A stretch of DNA of 64,000 nt from Scatophagus argus (taxonomy: Eukaryota > Chordata > Actinopteri > Scatophagidae): positions 17,848,330 to 17,912,329 of the forward strand of contig NC_058497.1 of the NCBI RefSeq assembly GCF_020382885.2. Reading direction: 5' to 3'. Below, in pieces: positions 37,401 through 48,750 of the stretch; positions within the stretch are counted from its first letter, which is position 1; each line of letters opens with the position of its first letter. Position numbers and translations under genes: made by a program. The notes below the pieces were generated by a model. It was not told where the DNA came from. It made no database searches and worked only from the letters and a program-made list of their open reading frames with translations.

Positions 37401-38376
37401 CACTAAGGTAACTATATACTATACAACAACAATACACCTCAAAATATTCTTCTTGTTTTCAGATACCATGGATTGCACTAGCTGTCCAGAGGATCTCTGG
37501 TCCAGCCCCCAACGTGACCACTGCGTTCCTAAAAAAACAGAGTTCCTCTCCTACCATGAGCCTCTCGGCATTTGCTTGACAACCACTTCGTTGCTGTGTA
37601 CATGTATCTGTGTTGTTGTGTTGGGCATTTTTACCTATCATCGCCACACACCGATCGTACGCGCCAACAATTCAGAACTGAGTTTCCTGCTCCTGGTATC
37701 ACTGAAACTATGTTTCCTGTGTTCACTGCTGTTTATCGGTCGTCCCAGACTGTGGACATGCCAGCTGAGACATGCAGCATTTGGGATCAGCTTTGTGCTT
37801 TGTGTCTCTTGTATTTTGGTAAAAACTATGGTGGTTCTGGCTGTGTTTAAGGCCTCCAAGCCAGGAGGTGAAGACATTCTGAAGTGGTTTGGTGCTATGC
37901 AGCAGAGAGGGACAGTCATGGTTCTCACTTCCATTCAGGCAGCAATCTGCACTGCCTGGATTGTGTCTTCCTCACCGGCTCCTCATAAAAACACTCAATA
38001 TTACAATGATAAGATTATTTATGAGTGTGTAGTTGGGTCAACAGTTGGTTTTGCAGTGTTACTGGGTTACATTGGTTTACTGGCTATTCTTAGCTTCCTG
38101 TTAGCTTTTCTGGCAAGGAATCTTCCAGATAATTTCAATGAGGCCAAACTCATCACTTTCAGCATGCTGATCTTCTGTGCTGTGTGGGTGGCCTTTGTCC
38201 CTGCTTATGTTAACTCTCCAGGTAAATACGCAGATGCAGTGGAGGTATTTGCCATCCTGGCCTCCAGCTTTGGCCTCTTGGTAGCACTGTTTGGACCCAA
38301 ATGTTACATAATCCTTCTGCGACCAGAGAAAAATTCGAAGAAAGCAATCATGGGTCGAGGAACCACCAACTCATAA
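34470..38376 (+). CDS. Gene 6: V2R/OlfC olfactory receptor, type B, intact, 880 aa, crossover product
   Basis: Coding exons: 34470-34717, 34997-35291, 35436-35522, 35741-36010, 36161-36367, 36476-36745, 36929-37156, 37246-37369, 37463-38376 (TAA). Exon 1 ([19 protein letters not shown]) is nearly identical to gene 7, whereas exons from mid exon 2 onwards are nearly identical to gene 5, so the switch lies inside exon 2 between about 35070 and 35142. The pocket Glu is in GESL as in gene 5. The paralogous 150-nt intron (36011-36160) has a stop, unlike gene 5. A perfect internal donor CAG|GTGAGT lies at 36198-36206. A (CA)n tract opens intron 1 (34726-34747). Only a few protein differences separate it from gene 5 after the switch (for example AQAYALDK against ALAYALDK). 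Confidence 0.91.
34726..34747 (+). repeat. (CA)n microsatellite in intron 1 of gene 6
   Basis: About 11 CA units right after the exon 1 donor. Gene 7 has lost the tract at this place. Confidence 0.85.
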
Positions 38377-38744
38377 AAGCAGCAGTTACAGTAAAATAAT
38401 CAACTAGTCTTAACCAATTTGTATTAATTAAGTAGAGATCTGCCTTTGAAATGACAGGACCTTTATCAGATAAACAACTTGCTTTTTAGTTTCAGGAATT
38501 CTTTTTATTGTGAAGAATATATTTTGTAAAAACTGGAAGCTGAAAGAAATCTTTGTGAATAACAGTTTAGCTACCTTTTGTGTCACTGTTTTTCTTGTTC
38601 AGACTTTATACTCTGTCTCCCAAAAGAAAAAGGAAAAAAAAAAAAAGAATGAGTGCCTAGTAGTGGTACTCAATTTTGTCTGTATTAACATAGAGATACT
38701 TGGTGGTCCAAGTGTTAAAGTCAGTAGTTTCCACTGTGTTTCAT

Positions 38745-38912
38745 GTTGGGATTAATCAGGCTGAATAATTACACCAACATTTGGTGGCAAGGAAAAATTC
38801 CCTTTTAACAGGAAGAAATTTTGAGGAGGACCCAGCTCACAAGGGACAACTATCCTGCTGATAGTTGGCCGGGTAAAGGAGGGGAGGAAGAGGTAGACAG
38901 GACAGGGAGGAT

Positions 38913-38950
<38 letters not shown>

Positions 38951-40410
38951 CATGCAATTAGCATCAAACATTACAAAAGACAAACATGACAGGTTGTTTT
39001 AATTAGGATGCTGAAAACTATGTATTGCATTTATTTGTTTTGTAGTGGAGCTGTCGTTCAAGTTAATTATACTAGCACTACATAGAAGAACGACACAGGC
39101 AGATGTTGACAGTAGACACTGGGTTTGTCAGAGGGAAAGATCCAGGTCAGCATGTAGATCTGGACAGAGAGAGAGAGAGAGAGGGAGGGAGAGAGCCCTA
39201 CACACTTTGTTAAAGGCTAACTATACGCTTTACTAAACAGAATGGTTTTAAGTCTGGTCTTAAAGGTGGTGGTGGTGTCTGCCTCTTGAACCCAGATTGA
39301 CAGCTGGTTCCACAGTAGGGGTGCCTGATATCTAAAGGCTCGTCCTCACGTTCTAATTTTATGAATTCTGGGAACTACAAGTATACCTGCACTCAGTGAT
39401 GTGAGTGTTTTATTGGGAATATATGGGACTATTAGATCCTGCAAGTATAGTGGAGCTAGTCCATTTAGGGCCTTATATGCAAGTAGGAGAATTTTAAAGT
39501 CTGTTCTGAATTTTACCGGAAGCCAGCGAAGGGAAGCTAAGATGGGGGAGATATGATCCCTTTTGCTAATTCTTGTCAAAACTCCAGCTGCAGGTTGGAT
39601 CAGCTGCAGAATATTAATGGAGTAATTTGGACATCCTGATAATAATGAGTTACAGTAGTCCAGCCTAGAAGTAACAAAAGCATTCAGCATCATTCTGAGA
39701 GAGGATGCTCCTAATCTTAGCAATATTAGTAGTACTAGTACTGAGATGTTAATGACCTCAGTTTTGTCTGAGTTTCATAACAAAAAATTGGAGGTCATCC
39801 AGTCCTTTATGTACTGAAGACATGCCTGAAGTCTGACTAACGGCTTTATTTCTTCAGGCTTTATGGATAAGTACAGCTGGGTATCATCAGCATAACAATG
39901 AAAGCTTATGCCACTGAATAATATTTCCTAGAGGGAGCATGTAATATCACAGTGTGGACAATGACTGATCTACACACTGCTTTTGTACAGTCTGATGGCA
40001 GCAGGTACCAAAGAGTACCTGAAGTGTTCTATTTTGCACCTTTGTGGTCTGGTAACTGAATGACTTGGCATTCTGTCACAGCTCATTGTAGAGGAGCTGA
40101 GAGAAGTTATTAACCATGGAGCTGCCCCCCTTATCAGCTGGCAGTGTTAATGCCACCACTGCTACTGCAGACTGGCAGAAGGTCTTCAGGAGCCCACACA
40201 CAAAAGGATCTTAGGCTCCTTAGTCTTCTCTGTCACTTCCTGAAGAGGATTTTGGGGTTGTGAGAGCAGTCCAATTTTTTGTTGATTTGGAGTCCAAGGT
40301 ATGATTTCACCTGCCCCACTGTGACGTGACTTCGTATTCTTCTTGCAGTCCACCTTAAGCTTATCGGTCTTGCTGATATTAAAGGACACCATTAGCTCTG
40401 TCCATTGTGG
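38745..40410 (-). mobile_element. LINE fragments, unit 2 copies
   Basis: These are paralogous to 29700-31475. The minus strand shows TSRLDYCNSLLSG, LRWLPVKFRTDFKILLLAYK and LNGLAPLYLQDL (39346-39723). About 110 bp around 30745-30855 of unit 1 is missing here at about 39725-39745. GA microsatellites are at 38915-38946 and about 39166-39195. Confidence 0.7.
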
Positions 40411-41577
40411 TTTTGAACTTTTTCATCACTGCCTGACCAACTCCAGACCTTTTTTTGCATAATTTGCCATGGACTAACTAACGAATAGGCCACACCTGAA
40501 GGTTGCAACTGCTTATTAGCCATTTTCCCATCATTTATGAACCACCATCTCCAAATCCTAAATGGTTAATGCCACACTTTTGTCAAACCCCTAGAATTAA
40601 AACTGAAAGTCTTCACTCACATTTTGGATGTTTCATTCCAAATTCAATTTTATGGCATACAACAACCAAATGCGAAAAAATTTAGAATTGTCAAGTGGGT
40701 ACTGAGGAGAAATATCAAATGAAGGAACTGAGATGTGTAAACATCATGACAATGCAAAATGTGTTAACACCTTCTTCCCTTATGTTATCACTTTCATAAA
40801 GAGTTAAGTTAGTCATATACTGTCAATCCTGCCCACTTACACACAAATTATGTAGGTTAAATACATATTGGGTTTTAACATGTAGACATGTATATACTGT
40901 ATAACCACCCACTTCATGTGTATGAAGTAATCTAATATAAATAATCCTATTAAATATCAATTTTTTGCACTATTTGCATTTGTTACAATCTTCTTCCAAC
41001 TTGTTTGTACCTCTATTTCTATTTTTAGATTCTTGTTAATTGTTCTCTGCGTAACTACACTGGAAGTAAAACAACAAGTCAAATTAAATCAATAACTTGA
41101 ATCTGATTCTGAAAAGCAGCAAAAGACATTGAAAAATCTTTGCAGTATCATCTATAGAGTTTTTGGCATTGAGACAAATAGCAAAATATCGTCCGCATAT
41201 AAAGCTCTTGAGTAACTATTATTCCCAGACTGATACCATAAATGTCAAAGTGAGTTCTAACCTCTGTATTTTTATGAACAAATAGTCATGTTGAGTCAGG
41301 ATACCCATGGCTGTTTGCTTTGACTCTAGAAGAAAATGGCGTATAAGTCATTATTCCACTAGCTCCAAATCATTTATTTCTCTTGCGGAAAGCAGTACCA
41401 TAGCTACACTATATCATCACATAGATTCAAAAATTACTTAAGTGACAGAAAAACTGTCCAGCACACTAGCATCCACTCCTATAAGCATTACAAAAGGGCA
41501 TGCTCAAACTGTCCAAAAAACATACAACAAATTTAAATGATGAAATGAATAGGGTATGTAATCCTATATTATGCATT
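40411..41577. other. Spacer sequence, unit 2
   Basis: No gene. A deletion relative to unit 1 falls at about 40690-40695. Confidence 0.5.
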
Positions 41578-41610
41578 ATGAAATGCATAAGCCTGGTGAT
41601 GTGGTTCTGG
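41578..41610 (+). other. 33-bp piece of V2R exon 1 at a deletion junction
   Basis: The 33 bases from ATGAAATGCATAAGCCTGG to GGTTCTGG are identical to the gene 6/gene 7 exon 1 segment that encodes the [10 protein letters not shown] region. Unit 1 has about 110 bp of unrelated sequence at the same place. It looks like a copied filler. Confidence 0.75.
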
Positions 41611-41796
41611 ACATTTGCAAACTTTCAAAAAATAAGCATGGGCTTTAATTTTCCCAAAAGGCAAAAAAAGGAAGATCACTGTTTATGTGCTTTACAAAAT
41701 ACATTTGATGACACACGTATTGATGTGCCACAGAGTTTTTTTATGTTATGTTATTATAATTAAGTTTGCATTGATATTATGTCTTTCCCCTATAGA

Positions 41797-41950
41797 ACAT
41801 GCCCTGATGAATGGTGTAAATGATGAAACAGTGATGGAAAACACTCAACATGGAGGACATAGCCATGCATGTAAAATGAAGTAGTGTTTGAAGAAGAGAA
41901 ACAAGTGTGTATCCAGGAGGGCAGTTATGGGAGCTTTATTTGGATCCATA
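41797..41950 (+). pseudogene. Orphan V2R promoter plus truncated exon 1, unit 2 copy
   Basis: This is paralogous to 33337-33540, with the same decayed promoter words and GGGCAGTTATGGGAGCTT. Here it is shorter, as the signal-peptide part after ATGGGAGCTTTATTTGGATC is cut off. Confidence 0.7.
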
Positions 41951-42727
41951 TTAACCTCATTTAATAAAGGCCATTTGGTGTGACTTAACAAATTTATGTA
42001 TTATATATTTTTCCAAGAATTAAGGAAAAAAAATCACCCAGTGTAGCCTTTTCAAAAGACAATCAAATTAATATAATATAATATAATTTTTTTTTTTTTA
42101 ATTAAAGATCAGTAAACCATACCTTTATTTCCAAATCATGCCTTTTGGAAAAAGGCAATTGGGGTATACTGCTTATTCAGTAAACTGAAATTTTTAACAT
42201 GCTCATGATGATGCCATAAGGACTCTAAAGTCTAGTGTACAAGAATTTTAGTGTCATTCCTGGTTAAAACATTTTAAGTACAGTATGATCCACACCTTTA
42301 AGCATCAAAAGAAGACTTTTTCAATTAGGCCAAAGACATGACACCTATATTAAGTTTTATTGAGAAAATTAAATCATGAGATGTGTCATGTTGAAAGAGT
42401 GAAAATAAAAATGAAAAAAGATTACAACTGATTACAATTCCCAGACCTTACGAAATGTATTTAAATAAATGTGTAATATTTTAAATATGGTACATGACTT
42501 ATTTTTACCAAAATTGTAGATTATGGTTTATGTGTTATTTCTTTCGTGAATATCATTCTTCATAATGAAGGCAAACATTTCACTTTAGGATAAAGAAAAA
42601 AACATAAATTTTAACTGAAGGGGGACTTTAATATAGCTAAGTTTATATGTGTACTGGCTGTGTTCTGCCACCATAGCCCTTACCCTCATGGGAGATGTGA
42701 AACAATACGGAAAGCGTGCAAGGGGAA
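41951..42727. other. Spacer upstream of gene 7
   Basis: AT-rich, no gene. A poly-T tract and TATAA repeats are near 42071-42100. Confidence 0.5.
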
Positions 42728-42750
42728 TGACATAGCCCTGCATATAAAAT
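42728..42750 (+). promoter_or_regulatory. Gene 7 proximal promoter module
   Basis: TGACATAG (42728-42735) and TATAAAAT (42743-42750), with the TATA box 59 bp before the ATG. Confidence 0.62.
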
Positions 42751-42801
42751 TAAGTAGCCTTGTATGAAGTACATAAGCAGGTGAAAAGGAAAAGGGCAGT
42801 T

Positions 42802-45800
42802 ATGGGAGCTTTTCTTGAACCATATATCTTACTCTGTGCCTACCATATCTTGTTTTTTCCCTTATTCACTACTTTATATTCGACATCTTCCTCTTTTCCA
42901 ACATCTTGTAAATTATGGAGAAAGTTTCATCTTAATGAAATGCATAAGCCTGGTGATGTGGTTCTGGGTGGGCTATTTGAGGTCCACTACACCTCTGTCT
43001 TTCCTGAGCGGACATATATTTCAGAGCCACAACAGCCAATCTGCAAAGGGTGAGTTCCACATACATTAAACATTGTGTATTGGTGAAAATTTGGCTGACT
43101 GCTTAGATTATTCATCATGTCGAAGAAAATGTCACTGTATCGAAATGCTGATGAGTTATGTACTTCTGACATTTATAGTGATACTTTTAAAGTACTAAGT
43201 ATAATATATTGCTGTAATGTGTAAATAAAGTTCAGTTTTTATATATACACTTACCCCTTTCCCACAATGCCTTGGTGCTTTTAGTAGTTGATAGTGATAT
43301 TTTTTGTGTTAGTTTTGATATTCTAGGGTTCAGACATGCCATGACCATGGCCTTTGCTATCGAGGAGATCAACAAGAATTCCAATCTGCTACCTAATGTG
43401 ACTCTGGGATACAGTCTTTATGATAACTGTGGTGCACTTGTTATTGGATTCAGTGGTGCATTATCACTGGCAAGTGGCCACGAGGAGCAGTTTCTGCACC
43501 ATCAAAACTGTTTGGGTACCCCTCCAGTCCTGGGGATTGTGGGTGATCACTATTCAACATTTTCTATTGCCGCCTCCAATGTTCTAGGTTTATACAGAAT
43601 GCCCATTGTAAGTTCCTTGTCTTTAATATGTTGCACTGTTGCCTTGTTATAATGTCATATAATGTCAGTCATATTTGAATTACCTTTATTTTTGAAAGTG
43701 ATATATTGTTAATCTAATTTGCATGAGATTAGTAAACTGTGTACATATGTTTCTTCATAGGTGAGTTATTTTGCCACATGTTCCTGCCTGAGTGATCGGG
43801 AACGGTTTCCATCCTTCTTTAGAACAATACCAAGTGATGCTTTTCAGGTGAAAACAAAATTAAAATCAAAATGAAATGCTGCAACAAAATGTAAATATAT
43901 GTGTGTGTGTTTATAGTAAAGGTTAAATATATATGCTGTATATATTTAACTTTTACAATTTACACTAATTTAAGTTAGTTATATATGTCACATAATACAC
44001 TTATCTGTGCAATAATCCTTTCACACCAATATATCTACTTAGGTGCATGCTATGATTCAGATTCTAAAACACTTTGGATGGACTTGGGTAGGCCTGCTGG
44101 TCAGTGATGATGACTACGGACTCCATGTTTCCCAGTCCTTCCAGTCTGACCTGCTTCAGTCTGGTGGAGGTTGTTTGGCCTATTTAAAGGTATTGCCCTG
44201 GGACAGTGACCCAGCTGAACTCAGGAGGATTGTACATTTGATGAAGACATCAACAGCTCATGTGGTCATGGTGTTTGCACATGAAATACACATGATTCAA
44301 CTAATGGAAGAGGTTAGAATTAAAATGTGATATCATTTTGAAATCAATAATCAATGACAAAGGGAATTTTACAACAAACCAAAGTTTGTTGTATAAGCAT
44401 CCATTATGTAATTTTAGAATGCCCAAGTCACTAATTTTGAATGAAAAAAAACAGCTGTGCTTATGTATCTCAATTTATACTAAGTCATCCTTTTTTAAAA
44501 TTATTATTATTATTGCATTCACTTATTTTACATTACATATTTTCAATTAATTGAAATTACTTTGTCGAAATCTGGTATCACTTTGACGTTAAGGAAGATT
44601 TTTTGGAATTTCTTGTCAAAAATAAAGCGAAATTATACTGACACTGATTCCATTGATAAAAGCAATGAAAGGGGAAAACATCCAAGAGGGTGCATACTTT
44701 TTACAGGCACTATATTTTTGAGACTGTTGTCTCATCTGTGTGTTTAAATATCTGGCTCACTGACTTGAGTCACAGTGCTTATCACAGTGCACAAATCTCA
44801 TTGGCTGAATACCATCACGTGAAATGATTTACAACACATGCAGTTGGTCTGTGAGTATACTTGGCTACTGGGGCAGTAAATTCTCAGTAATTTCTCAGTT
44901 ATGGGTTGCTATGTTGATGCTATGTTCAGGTGGTGAGGCAGAATGTGACAGGCCTGCAGTGGATAGTAAGTGAAGCCTTAACAACAGCCACTGTGCTCCA
45001 AACACCTCACCTCATGCCGTACCTGGGTGGCACACTGGGTATCGCCATCCGTCGAGGAGAAATACCAGGCCTCAGGAAATTCCTCTCAAATATACGTCCT
45101 GACCAAAATGTCAACTATGGAAATAGCATGGTAAAAGTTTAACATTACCATTTGATCTACAAATTATGAGAATAATATATGTAAATTTATGTTAATGCAA
45201 ACTCTAATATATTTCAGGTGAGGCAGTTTTGGGAATACACGTTTCAGTGTAAATTTGATCCGGCAGATTTGCCAGAAGCTGGTGGAGCATTTTGCACTGG
45301 ACAGGAAGATATTGAAAAATTGGAGACTGAGTTTTTGGATATTTCTAACCTTAGGCCTGAATACAATGTTTACAAAGCTGTGTATGCTCTTGCTTATGCA
45401 CTAAATGACATGCTGCAGTGCGAGCCAGTAAGAGGTCCTTTCATGAGGCACAGCTGTGCCACTTTGCAAACACTGGAGCCATGGCAGGTGAGCTATCAAT
45501 TGATGCTCCACCTGTTTATATGGGGTGTAAATATGTTTAAACATAAATGTTTGTACATAAATAATAAATAATTTTGCTTATTTTTGTTTGACAGAGTCAA
45601 ATACACTCTATCTTTAATTATTTCTGTCATCTATATGAAGGTGGTATATTATTTGCAATAGGTCAACTACACAATACAACATTCGGTGATCAAGTGTCAT
45701 TTGATGAGAATTGTGATGCCTTTCACGTGTACTATGCAATTTGATCACTGAAATAAGTACTGCTGTGTCATATATAATTGTTTCTTAATCTGTCCTCTTT

Positions 45801-47261
45801 GGTTTTTCTCTATTTGTTATTCTGATATTCATATATAGCTAGTTTATTACTTGGAAAAGGTCAACTTTACCACATCATTTGGTGATCAAGTGTCATTTGA
45901 TGAGAATGGTGATGCCTTACCAATATATGATATTATGAACTGGCTGTGGCTCCCTGATGGAACAACTAAACTTCAGAATGTGGGTGAAGTTAAGAAATCA
46001 GCCATCAAAGGTGAAGAACTCACAATTGATGAAGATAAAATCTTCTGGAACTTTGAAGCAAGCAAGGTTATTTTTGCTTTTTCTGACATCTTAAATTATA
46101 GACTGGCAGTGGACAGTAATAGAGAGTGACAGCTTAATTTTTATCCTTACAGCCACCCCGGTCAGTGTGCAGTGAGAGCTGTCCACCAGGTACCCGTGTG
46201 GCCAGAAAGAAAGGGGAACCTGTGTGCTGCTTTGACTGCATCCCTTGTTCTGAGGGAAAGATCAGCAATGACACTGGTTGGTATTGAACATTGCAGTTTA
46301 GAAATAAAACATAAATGTGTATCTCAAGAATATTGCTCTTTTCATAGACTCCATGGAGTGCACCAGTTGTCCAGAGGACTTCTGGCCCAGTCTCCAGCGT
46401 GACCACTGTGTTCCTAAGGAAACAGAATTTCTCTCCTACCATGAACCTCTGGGTATCTGCTTGACAACCACCTCATTGTTGGGCACATGTATCTGTGCTG
46501 TTGTCCTGGGCATTTTCATCTATCATCACAGAACACCTATAGTACGTGCCAACAATTCAGAGCTGAGTTTCTTGCTTTTGGTGTCTCTTAAACTATGCTT
46601 CCTTTGCTCATTGCTGTTTATTGGCCACCCAAGGCTATGGACATGCCAGCTGAGACATGCAGCATTTGGGATCAGCTTTGTGCTTTCTGTCTCATGTATT
46701 CTGGTAAAAACTATGGTGGTTCTGGCTGTGTTCAAGGCCTCCAAGCCAGGAGGTGGAGCCATTCTTAAGTGGTTTGGTGCTATGCAGCAGAGAGGGACAG
46801 TTTTAGCTCTTACTTGTGCTCAGGCAGCAATCTGCACTTCTTGGATTGTATTTGCCTCCCCAGTTCCTCATAAAAACACTCAATACCACAATGATAAGAT
46901 TGTTTATGAGTGTGCAATTGGGTCCACAGTTGGTTTTGCAGTGTTACTGGGTTACATTGGCTTACTGGCTATTCTTAGCTTTGTGTTAGCATTTCTAGCA
47001 AGGAACCTTCCAGACAACTTCAATGAGGCCAAACTCATCACTTTCAGCATGCTGATCTTCTGTGCTGTGTGGGTGGCCTTTGTCCCTGCTTACATCAACT
47101 CTCCAGGTAAATATGCAGATGCAGTGGAGGTATTTGCCATCCTGGCCTCCAGTTTTGGCCTCTTGATAGCATTGTTTATACCCAAATGTTACATAATCCT
47201 GCTGAGACCAGAGAGGAACACAAAGAAAGCGATTATGGGTCGAGACATAAAAAAATCATAG
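42802..47261 (+). CDS. Gene 7: V2R/OlfC olfactory receptor, B/C chimera, intact, 878 aa
   Basis: Coding exons: 42802-43049, 43313-43607, 43761-43847, 44043-44312, 44930-45130, 45218-45487, 45839-46066, 46153-46276, 46348-47261 (TAG). Exons 1-6 are type B ([30 protein letters not shown]). From the seventh exon on, the sequence is type C/A-like ([35 protein letters not shown]), and the introns also match genes 8 and 9. A dead type B copy of exon 7 remains at 45641-45720. The pocket residues remain; the SEAW position reads VSEALT. In helix 7 GPKCY is replaced by IPKCY, and the tail is GRDIKKS. The frame is fully open and the splice sites are sound, so it is a hybrid receptor with a B ligand domain on a C-type membrane domain. 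Confidence 0.9.
44500..44719 (+). mobile_element. Possible Tc1/mariner-like terminal fragment in intron 4 of gene 7
   Basis: The tract ends GAGGGTGCATACTTTTTACAGGCACT, resembling the terminal inverted repeat of fish Tc1-like elements (...GGTGTGAATACTTTTGCAAGGCACTGT). The opposite end and the transposase are not present. Identification is from memory of the terminal motif, so it is tentative. Confidence 0.5.
45641..45720 (+). pseudogene. Dead partial type B exon (seventh coding exon) in gene 7
   Basis: TATTATTTGCAATAGGTCAAC ... GGTGATCAAGTGTCATTTGA aligns with the first about 80 bases of the type B exon that begins in genes 5 and 6 at 27886 and 36929. An in-frame TAG replaces the second Gln of LQQ, and small insertions have accumulated. 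It ends abruptly at GATGCC, after which the sequence is type C intron. Confidence 0.8.
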
Positions 47262-47639
47262 AATTAGCACAGACACAGATTGTATTTTGCAATCAACAGT
47301 GATCATCACAAGAGAAAACTTAATGAAATTGTATACAAAAATTGTGTTACAATATCTCTCCAAGTTGGAGTTGTCAATTTTTATTTTTTTTTTTGGTCCA
47401 TTTGTGTGTTATGACATGACATCTGGGTAAAATGAATGCAGCAAAATATAGGGAAGTCCTGGAAGATAATCTGATTCAATCTGCAAGAGAACTTCGACTT
47501 GGGAGAAAATGGTGGCAGGCAAAAGCTGGAACCTGGATTGAAAATGCATGTATATCCAATTAATTTAACTGAATAATTAATTTAACTGAATTTGACTTCA
47601 ACACATCTTACTGAGTTAAATAAACCATAAATGTTGCTG
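47262..47639. other. 3' flank of gene 7
   Basis: No gene. Poly-T tract at about 47378-47395. Confidence 0.5.
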
Positions 47640-48750
47640 CATTGTGTTGGTCGAAAAGATATCCAAGTTATTGTTGAAAACTACAGAGATTGGGTTATTT
47701 TTAACCTTGCATCTTAATTGGGTGTTGCCACTACAAAGTACTTCTGCAAGAGGACACAGATCATTTACCTTTTCTTTCTCCCCAATATTCCCCAATGCCC
47801 AGACAGTGTCCATGCATTATAGTTCTACTGGTCTTGCTATCAGTCTTATCCATTGCACAGGAAGTAATGCTTGGTTAGCTAAATTGAATGTTACTAGTTT
47901 CTTTAAAGTAACCAAAACCCAGATTTTTTGGAGTGTTTGACTGTTTGTCTTAACTTTGGGTACAAGAGCAAGACCAAAATGTTCAGTTCCTTTGCAGAAA
48001 CTGTGTTAGGTCTTAATCAATACATACAACCTTATTTATGTCACACTCTAGATGACTCCCTCGCTTTCACACCACCATCCTCACCCATCACATGGTCTTG
48101 CCACTCTCACATGAACTTTTCGATAATTTGGTATCCCCTTTTCTCTAAGAAAGCAACATGACCCAGCATATCTCTCACATTTCTCAGCATTCCCTTAACT
48201 GTCATCTCCTTTCAGTCTGCCCTTACAACTGAGAAGCTCCAAAGTATCACTATACATTTCCAACTACCTCCTCACCATTAGATGCTCCATTACTAGCTCC
48301 TCTCCCAGCTTGGTCCCTTAAATTACAAAATCCTCACCATCATCAAGGTTTTTCCTTTTCTTCGCACATGCAGTTATTGGTGCCACTTTTCTTTCCCTTA
48401 ATGAACACATTGCTCTGGATGATGCTGAATGACCGTGGCATCATTGCTTCTTCGTCTTCTCTTTTCTACAATTGCCACATTACCCAACCGCCTCGCATTC
48501 AGATATACTCTGACGCAGGGCTCACCTTTGGATTTGGTAGTTACAGCAGTGTAAGGCAGTTCACCTTCATTTTATCACCCAAATGTCACTCTTCATCATT
48601 CTACCACTCTTTACGAATTAAACCTTTTGTCATACTCTGGTCACCATCCATCCTATTCATGCATGTTTCTAACCAAACCATCAACATTCTTGATTACTGA
48701 CGGTCACAGGCTTACTATGGCTACATGGTGTGATATTTGTTGTTGAAATG
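47640..48750 (+). mobile_element. Fossil DIRS-like (tyrosine-recombinase) retroelement fragment
   Basis: Short stretches in the plus-strand frames recall the reverse transcriptase (LIHCTGSNAWLAKLNV; LDDSLAFTPPSSP) and RNase H (IQIYSDAGLTFGFGSY) of DIRS-type elements common in fish. Only part of the pol region is recognisable and it carries many breaks, so it is old and inactive. No terminal repeats were found. The family is assigned from motif memory. Confidence 0.5.

Larger units (their letters stand above)
35142..43457 (+). repeat. Segmental duplication, unit 2 (gene 6 exon 2 to gene 7 exon 2)
   Basis: About 8.32 kb, matching unit 1 but shortened by several deletions in the spacer. It contains gene 6 exons 2-9, spacer LINEs, the orphan exon relic and gene 7 promoter plus exon 1. 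Confidence 0.75.

Noticed and set aside
41500-41763. A short gene with a [11 protein letters not shown] segment
   Set aside because: That segment is the out-of-frame reading of the 33-bp exon-1 filler.
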